Of a DNA stretch of 10,223 nt, positions 6,513 to 10,223 are shown one piece after another; position 1 is the first letter of the stretch, and each line of letters begins with the position of its first letter. This stretch comes from Polyangium sp. (in: bacteria). GTDB taxonomy: Bacteria; Myxococcota_A; Polyangia; Palsa-1104. A model generated the notes under the pieces. That model was not told the origin of the DNA. It was given only the letters and a program-made list of their open reading frames with translations, and did no database searches. A program made the position numbers and the translations under genes. The stretch is taken from NCBI GenBank assembly GCA_025450955.1, contig JANWLJ010000044.1, positions 1 through 10,223 of the forward strand, written 5' to 3'.

Positions 6513-7760
6513 ATGCGAAAGTTTCTGGTGGTCGCTTGGGTGCTCGCGCTCTTTGCCGGCAGCGCGTGGGCCGGCGGCATCGAGCTCGACGAGCAGTCGG
6601 CGCGCGCGGTCGGCACCGTCGGTGCGCAGACCGCGGTGGCCGATGATCCGTCGGCGATCTTCTACAACCCGGCCGGGCTGGCGTTTCAAAAAGGGCTCGG
6701 GCTGCAGGCCAATGGAAATTTGATCGACGCGATCACCAACGTACGCACCCCGGGGCTGACGCCGATCTCGCACATCTCGCTTCAGCCCTCGGCCTACGCG
6801 GCGCTGCGCCTCGGCTCGCACTTCGCCGTCGGCATCGGCGGGTTCAGCAACATGGCCGAGCACTTCAGCTACCCGCGCGATTGGCCCGGGCGCTTCCTCG
6901 GCACGCTCATCGACGTCACCACCATCACCATCAATCCGTCTTTGGCGTGGCGTCCGCTCAAGCACCTCGCGATCGGCGTCGGCTTCGACGTGGTGCCGGC
7001 GATGCTCGAGTTGCGCCAGGGAATAAACTTCGGCGGCGGCGAGGGCGACGTGCACGTCGGCGCCAACGCAGTCGGCTTCGGCGGCAACGTCGGGCTGCTG
7101 GTCGATCTGGTTCCGAATTGGCTGCGCTTCGGCTTCTCCTATCGCAGCCGCATCGACCTCGACTTCGACGGACACGGCGCGGTCACCGCGCCGCCCGAGC
7201 TGCAGGCGATGACCGGCGGCTTGCAGATCGCCTCGACCACGCTGCCGCTTCCGCACAACTTCGCCTTCGCGCTCGCCGCGTTTCCCGCGCGCCATCTCAT
7301 CCTCAGCACCGACGTGCGGCTCACCTTGTGGCGCGACCTCTCGTCGCTGTCGCTCAAGCTGGTCGATCCCGCCGCGCCGCCCGGCACCGCGCCGACCGAG
7401 CAGCAGCTTTTGCTGTCGCTGCACAACTCGTGGACCATTCGGATCGCCGGCGAATATGGATTTTTGGACGGCATGCTGCATGTGCGGCTCGGCATCGGCT
7501 ACGACGCCACTCCGCTGCCGGCCTCCACGCTCGGCCCGCTTCTGCCCGACGCGGATCGGGTGCTGGTCTCGGGCGGCATCGGCGTGCACTGGCGCTGGCT
7601 CGACATCGACGCCGCCTACCTCGCGGCGATTCTGCTCGACCGCACCGCGACCAACCCCGATTTGCAGGCGAGCTACCAGAGCATGGGCCACGTGATCTCG
7701 CTCGGCGCCACCATCCGCCTGGAAAAGATCGGCCAGATCCGCAACCCCGAATATCGCTAA
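6513..7760 (+). CDS. FadL/OmpP1/TodX-family outer-membrane transport protein
   Basis: The protein has 415 residues from the ATG at 6513. Residues 1-20 are a signal peptide with an A-W-A/G-G cleavage site. The mature N-terminus (GGIELDEQSARAVGTVGAQT, then DDPSAIFYNPAGLA at 45-58) carries the NPAG signature of FadL-type channels, whose N-terminus plugs the barrel. The remainder alternates beta-strands and Gly-rich turns, including the FGFSYRSRIDLDFDG block (206-220), typical of the family. These barrels take up long-chain fatty acids, aromatic hydrocarbons or other hydrophobic molecules across the outer membrane. The C-terminus ends in NPEYR, without the aromatic last residue of many outer-membrane proteins. 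It is co-transcribed with the lipase-like gene upstream, suggesting uptake of the hydrolase's products (inference). The stop TAA shares bases with the stop of the convergent aminotransferase gene. Confidence 0.9.
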   Translation: MRKFLVVAWVLALFAGSAWAGGIELDEQSARAVGTVGAQTAVADDPSAIFYNPAGLAFQKGLGLQANGNLIDAITNVRTPGLTPISHISLQPSAYAALRLGSHFAVGIGGFSNMAEHFSYPRDWPGRFLGTLIDVTTITINPSLAWRPLKHLAIGVGFDVVPAMLELRQGINFGGGEGDVHVGANAVGFGGNVGLLVDLVPNWLRFGFSYRSRIDLDFDGHGAVTAPPELQAMTGGLQIASTTLPLPHNFAFALAAFPARHLILSTDVRLTLWRDLSSLSLKLVDPAAPPGTAPTEQQLLLSLHNSWTIRIAGEYGFLDGMLHVRLGIGYDATPLPASTLGPLLPDADRVLVSGGIGVHWRWLDIDAAYLAAILLDRTATNPDLQASYQSMGHVISLGATIRLEKIGQIRNPEYR

Positions 7761-9007
7761 CGGCCGACCAGGGTCTCGAGTCGGTCGAGCGCTTTTTCGA
7801 CGGTGGCCAGGGACGGGCCGAACGAAAAGCGCACGTGCTGGCGGAAGCGCGAGCCGCGCGAGGCGCGACGTTTGCCGGGGTTGACGTCGAAGAATTCGCC
7901 GGGGACGGTGATCACTTTGTGCTCGAGCGCGGCGCGGAAAAAGCCCATCCCGTCATTGAGCGGCGGCGGCAGCTCGGCGACCGAGCCCCAGGCGTAGAAG
8001 GTCCCGTCGGGGACGCGGTCGAAGCGCACGCCGAGCCGCTCGAGCCGCGAGAGCATGCGGTCGCGCTTGTCGCGAAACGTTGCCTGGATCGCGTGGGTCT
8101 CGGCGATCACGTGCGCCTCGGAGAGGAGTGGCACCGCCGCGCGCTGGAGCGGCTTCGAGCCGCCCCCGTCGAGAAACGAGCCGGCCGAGGCGAGCGTGTC
8201 GATCACCTGGCGCGGCCCGATCGCCCAGGTGACGCGCCAGCCGGGATAGCGCCAGTTCTTGGTGAGCCCGTCGAAGATCAAGACCGGATCGCGATCGACG
8301 TCCTCGACGTAGCGCGCGGCGCTCTCGATCGGCAGGACGCCGGGCCGGCCGCGATAGACGTAATGCGAGTAGAACTCGTCGAGGAGCAGCGCGCAGTCGA
8401 GCTCGCGCGCCGCCGCGACCCAGCGCGAGAGCTCTTCGCCCTCGACCAGCTTGCCGGTCGGGTTGCACGGATTCGAAAGCAGCAGCGCCGACAGCCCGCG
8501 CCCGGTGATCTCGCGCCGGAGATCGTCGGCGGAGAAGGCGTAGCCGCGCTCGCCCTCGAGCAGGATCGGGATCGCGGTGAACGCTTTGAAGATGTCGAGC
8601 AGCTCCTCGTACGCGGTGTAGTCGGGAAGAAAGTGGCCGAGGTTGATGTGCCCGAGGCTGGCGGCGGCGCGGGTGAGCGCGGCGCGACCGCCGCCCGAGA
8701 CGCACACGTTCTCCGCCGAATATTGCGACTTGAGCCCGCGGCGATAGAGATGATTGTAGAGCTCGGCGATCGCGGCGCGCAGCTCCCACACGCCGGCGAT
8801 CGGCGCGTACTCCTGATCGTCGACGGCGATGTCGATCGCGTGGACCCGCGGCGGCGCGCCGGGCAGCTCGCCGGTCTCCGGCTGGCCCTGGCCGAGGTTG
8901 CACCACTCCGGATCGGCGGGATCGAACCCGCGCTTGACCGCTTCGCTGGTCACGTAGATCACGCCGGTGCGCGGCACCGCGCGAAACCCGGCCACGTTCT
9001 CACTCAT
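7757..9007 (-). CDS. Pyridoxal-phosphate-dependent aminotransferase, class I/II (fold type I)
   Basis: The protein has 416 residues, normal for the family. The ATG at 9005-9007 (MSENVAGFRAV) follows a GAGG five bases upstream and overlaps the end of the yceI-like gene. Fold-type I motifs are in order: the PLP ring-stacking region around EYAPIAG (66-72); SNPCNPTG (178-185), the hallmark of the subgroup; Asp210 and Tyr213 in LLLDEFYSHY, contacting the cofactor; Lys250 in GLTKNWRYPGWR, the Schiff-base lysine, with Arg258 at the phosphate site; and Arg393 in VRFSFG, expected to bind the substrate carboxylate. It transfers amino groups between amino acids and 2-oxo acids in the cytoplasm. The exact substrate cannot be assigned: it resembles aspartate/alanine/aromatic aminotransferases in general layout, and no biosynthetic neighbours are seen. 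Confidence 0.9.
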   Translation of the reverse strand: MSENVAGFRAVPRTGVIYVTSEAVKRGFDPADPEWCNLGQGQPETGELPGAPPRVHAIDIAVDDQEYAPIAGVWELRAAIAELYNHLYRRGLKSQYSAENVCVSGGGRAALTRAAASLGHINLGHFLPDYTAYEELLDIFKAFTAIPILLEGERGYAFSADDLRREITGRGLSALLLSNPCNPTGKLVEGEELSRWVAAARELDCALLLDEFYSHYVYRGRPGVLPIESAARYVEDVDRDPVLIFDGLTKNWRYPGWRVTWAIGPRQVIDTLASAGSFLDGGGSKPLQRAAVPLLSEAHVIAETHAIQATFRDKRDRMLSRLERLGVRFDRVPDGTFYAWGSVAELPPPLNDGMGFFRAALEHKVITVPGEFFDVNPGKRRASRGSRFRQHVRFSFGPSLATVEKALDRLETLVGR

Positions 9008-9614
9008 CAGAGCCTCGCTTTGCTCGCTGCCCCTCCTGCGTCGGGGGCCCAGAAGCGACGATAGCATCGACGAGCCGGCGCGGCACCGTGAGGCGCACCT
9101 CGACGTCGGCTTGAATGCGCAGGGTGCCGAGGAGCGCGCGATAGGGCCTTATGCCGAAGTCGGGTTGGTGCAGCCGCGCGCGCGCGATCAGGGTCTCGCC
9201 TTCGCCGGCGATCGCGACGGTGACTGGCCGCTCGCGGCCGTGCAGGGCGAGCCGCCCGCCTGCGCGGAAGCCGCTTGCGATCCGCGTGGCTGCCGGCGCG
9301 ACGAAGCGAATCTCCGGAGCGCGGCGCGGCTCGAGCACGTCGTTGACGATGTTCTCTTCGATCGAAACGCGATCGCGCTCGGACAGCGCATTGGGCGCGA
9401 GCCGCCCGGAGACCACCGCGCCCACCACCTTCAAGGAAGCGGGATCGAAGCGCGCGTCGATCCCGCCGGCGGCATCGACCTCGACGGTAAAGCGGGTCAC
9501 CCGCAAGATCAGATCGTGCGCGACCGCGGAGAGCAGCCCCTCTTTGAAGGTGTAGATCAAGCACTCGGCCTGCGCGGCGTCGAAGATCACACGCCGGTAT
9601 TGCCAGAATCCCAT
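9000..9614 (-). CDS. YceI-family (polyisoprenoid-binding-like lipocalin fold) protein
   Basis: From the ATG at 9612-9614 the protein has 204 residues. YceI features are YTFKEGLLSAVAHDLILRVT with the conserved H-D pair (residues 33-34), the RFTVEVD strand, SLKVVGAV, the DRVSIEENIVNDVLEP helix (81-96), the strand/turn IRFVAPAAT, and the late GIRPYRALLGTLRIQADVEV strand pair. Members form an elongated barrel that binds isoprenoid-like lipids and are usually exported. Here no signal peptide is visible, so the protein seems cytoplasmic. An in-frame GTG at 9588-9590 (V-I-F-D-A) could be the true start and would give 196 residues; neither start has a good SD. Its last 8 nt (ATGAGTGA) overlap the aminotransferase start, so the two are translationally coupled. 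A frame extending further upstream is antisense to the divergent gene and is not credible. Confidence 0.85.
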   Translation of the reverse strand: MGFWQYRRVIFDAAQAECLIYTFKEGLLSAVAHDLILRVTRFTVEVDAAGGIDARFDPASLKVVGAVVSGRLAPNALSERDRVSIEENIVNDVLEPRRAPEIRFVAPAATRIASGFRAGGRLALHGRERPVTVAIAGEGETLIARARLHQPDFGIRPYRALLGTLRIQADVEVRLTVPRRLVDAIVASGPPTQEGQRAKRGSDE

Positions 9615-9626
9615 CGGCGCTACAAT
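9600..9626 (+). promoter_or_regulatory. Candidate promoter placing the transcript start at the GTG of the right-edge gene
   Basis: TTGCCA (9600-9605, 5/6 match to TTGACA), a 15-nt spacer (shorter than the usual 17), then TACAAT (9621-9626, 5/6 match to TATAAT). Six bases separate the -10 hexamer from the GTG at 9633, so transcription would start at or within a base or two of the initiation codon. No SD precedes the GTG. The -35 lies within the first codons of the divergent yceI-like gene. Confidence 0.4.
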
Positions 9627-9632
9627 CCCGGC

Positions 9633-10223
9633 GTGACGAAGCTCCTCGCGCTCGCGCTGGTGGTCGGATTCGCGGCGAGCGCGCGCGCCGCGCCCGACTG
9701 GCGCTACGAGGTGGCGGTCGGCCCGAAGGCGCGCGTCCTCGCCATCGAAGCGGTGATCGCGCCGGGCGCCTCCGACGAGCTCGGCATCGCGCCGGGCGCC
9801 GAGCCGTATGTGCGCGGCCTCGAGGTCGGCGACGGCGTGAGATGGATTCCGGCGCGCGCGACCGGCGATCGCTGGATGGCGCCGCGCTGCTCGGAGTCGG
9901 GCTGCCGCATCCGCTACCATTTTCTCCTCGGGGACGCGGCCGATCTGAAGGGGCCGCCGCTCGCCCGGCGGATCGGCGCGGTGATCGTGGCGCCGCCCTC
10001 GACCTGGATGCTCCGCCCGCTGCACGCCGGGCCCGCGGTGCAGGTTCGCTTCCACTTCGACGTGCCCGCGGGCGTGCGCGCGCTCTCCGGGGTCGATCGC
10101 GTCGAAGGTCTCGACGAGGTCTATCAGGCGCCGGTCACCGAGCTCGCCGCCGCGCCGCCCGCCGCCTTCGGATCGCTCGCGGTCACCTCGCTCGAGATCG
10201 CGGGCGGCCGGATCGACGTGGCG
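9633..10223 (+). CDS. Secreted protein of uncertain family, 5' part (runs off right edge); possibly M61-peptidase-like N-terminal domain
   Basis: Starting at GTG 9633 the frame is open without a stop for 197 codons to the window end. It begins MTKLLALALVVGFAASARAA, a clear signal peptide with an A-R-A cleavage site after residue 19. The mature part starts PDWRYEVAVGPKARVLAIEA and looks like a beta-sandwich of alternating strands. It contains a Cys pair in RCSESGCRIRYHFLL, the segment APPSTWMLRP, and FHFDVPAGV. The layout (a strand pair, a GDRW-like turn, the Cys pair with an R-Y-F strand, then APPSTW) reminds me of the N-terminal domain preceding the metalloprotease domain in M61-type secreted peptidases. 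The catalytic HExxH would lie beyond the window, so this is only a suggestion. The gene diverges from the yceI-like gene across 18 bp and may have a leaderless mRNA. Confidence 0.7.
   Translation, partial: MTKLLALALVVGFAASARAAPDWRYEVAVGPKARVLAIEAVIAPGASDELGIAPGAEPYVRGLEVGDGVRWIPARATGDRWMAPRCSESGCRIRYHFLLGDAADLKGPPLARRIGAVIVAPPSTWMLRPLHAGPAVQVRFHFDVPAGVRALSGVDRVEGLDEVYQAPVTELAAAPPAAFGSLAVTSLEIAGGRIDVA
9756..9800 (+). repeat. 15-bp direct repeat within the secreted protein gene (IAPGA twice)
   Basis: ATCGCGCCGGGCGCC occurs at 9756-9770 and again at 9786-9800, exactly 30 nt apart and in the same reading frame. Both copies encode Ile-Ala-Pro-Gly-Ala, separated by Ser-Asp-Glu-Leu-Gly. It could be a small in-frame duplication of an original ten-codon unit, or chance in a GC-rich gene. 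Confidence 0.5.

Noticed and set aside
9615..10055. N-terminal extension of the YceI-like frame to a 351-residue protein
   Set aside because: The added part is antisense to the divergent gene with a clear signal peptide, has Arg/His-rich shadow composition, and YceI proteins do not need it.
1..10223. CRISPR arrays, transposases, integrases, phage genes, toxin-antitoxin or defence islands
   Set aside because: No regularly spaced repeats, no terminal inverted repeats and no recognisable mobile or defence proteins in any frame; base composition is even apart from the 2610-2740 promoter region.

Overview
The window is very GC-rich, with codon third positions mostly G or C. It encodes several lipoproteins and exported proteins and a FadL-type outer-membrane porin, so the host is a diderm (Gram-negative) bacterium. 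Overall style (long GC-rich frames, Cys-rich surface lipoproteins, a c-type cytochrome beside a copper protein) suggests a myxobacterium or another former deltaproteobacterium, but this is inference; no rRNA, tRNA or marker gene is present.

Layout. (1) Positions 1-2598, minus strand: a probable operon reading right to left. It starts with a di-heme cytochrome c peroxidase-like lipoprotein (2598-1171). Next is a small lipoprotein (1159-833) whose frame continues past an in-frame TAG into a Pro/Ala/His-rich linker and a cupredoxin plus carboxypeptidase-regulatory-like domain (98-634). Last is the 5' end of a membrane protein (120-1 and beyond). (2) Positions 2610-3138: about 530 bp of intergenic DNA with a possible promoter and a 7-bp dyad. 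(3) Positions 3139-7760, plus strand: a YbaK-type aminoacyl-tRNA deacylase, then a two-gene unit of a large lipoprotein with an alpha/beta-hydrolase (lipase-like) fold and a FadL-family porin 11 nt downstream. (4) Positions 7757-9614, minus strand: a YceI-family protein whose end overlaps the start of a class I/II PLP aminotransferase by 8 nt; the aminotransferase converges on the porin gene with overlapping stop codons. (5) Positions 9633-10223, plus strand: the 5' part of a secreted protein, divergent from yceI across 18 bp, with a -10-like hexamer placed so that its mRNA could be leaderless.

How the genes may work together. The left operon looks like an extracytoplasmic redox module: a di-heme cytochrome and a type 1 copper protein, both probably membrane-anchored. 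The lipase-like lipoprotein plus FadL-type channel makes sense as release and uptake of fatty acids or other hydrophobic compounds. The remaining genes look like housekeeping genes without an obvious shared pathway.

The most striking point is the TAG codon at 833-835, which divides an otherwise continuous lipoprotein-linker-cupredoxin frame of 354 codons. It could be a nonsense mutation, a sequence error, readthrough, or a gene split with internal re-start. I see no CRISPR array, transposase, phage gene or recognisable defence system.
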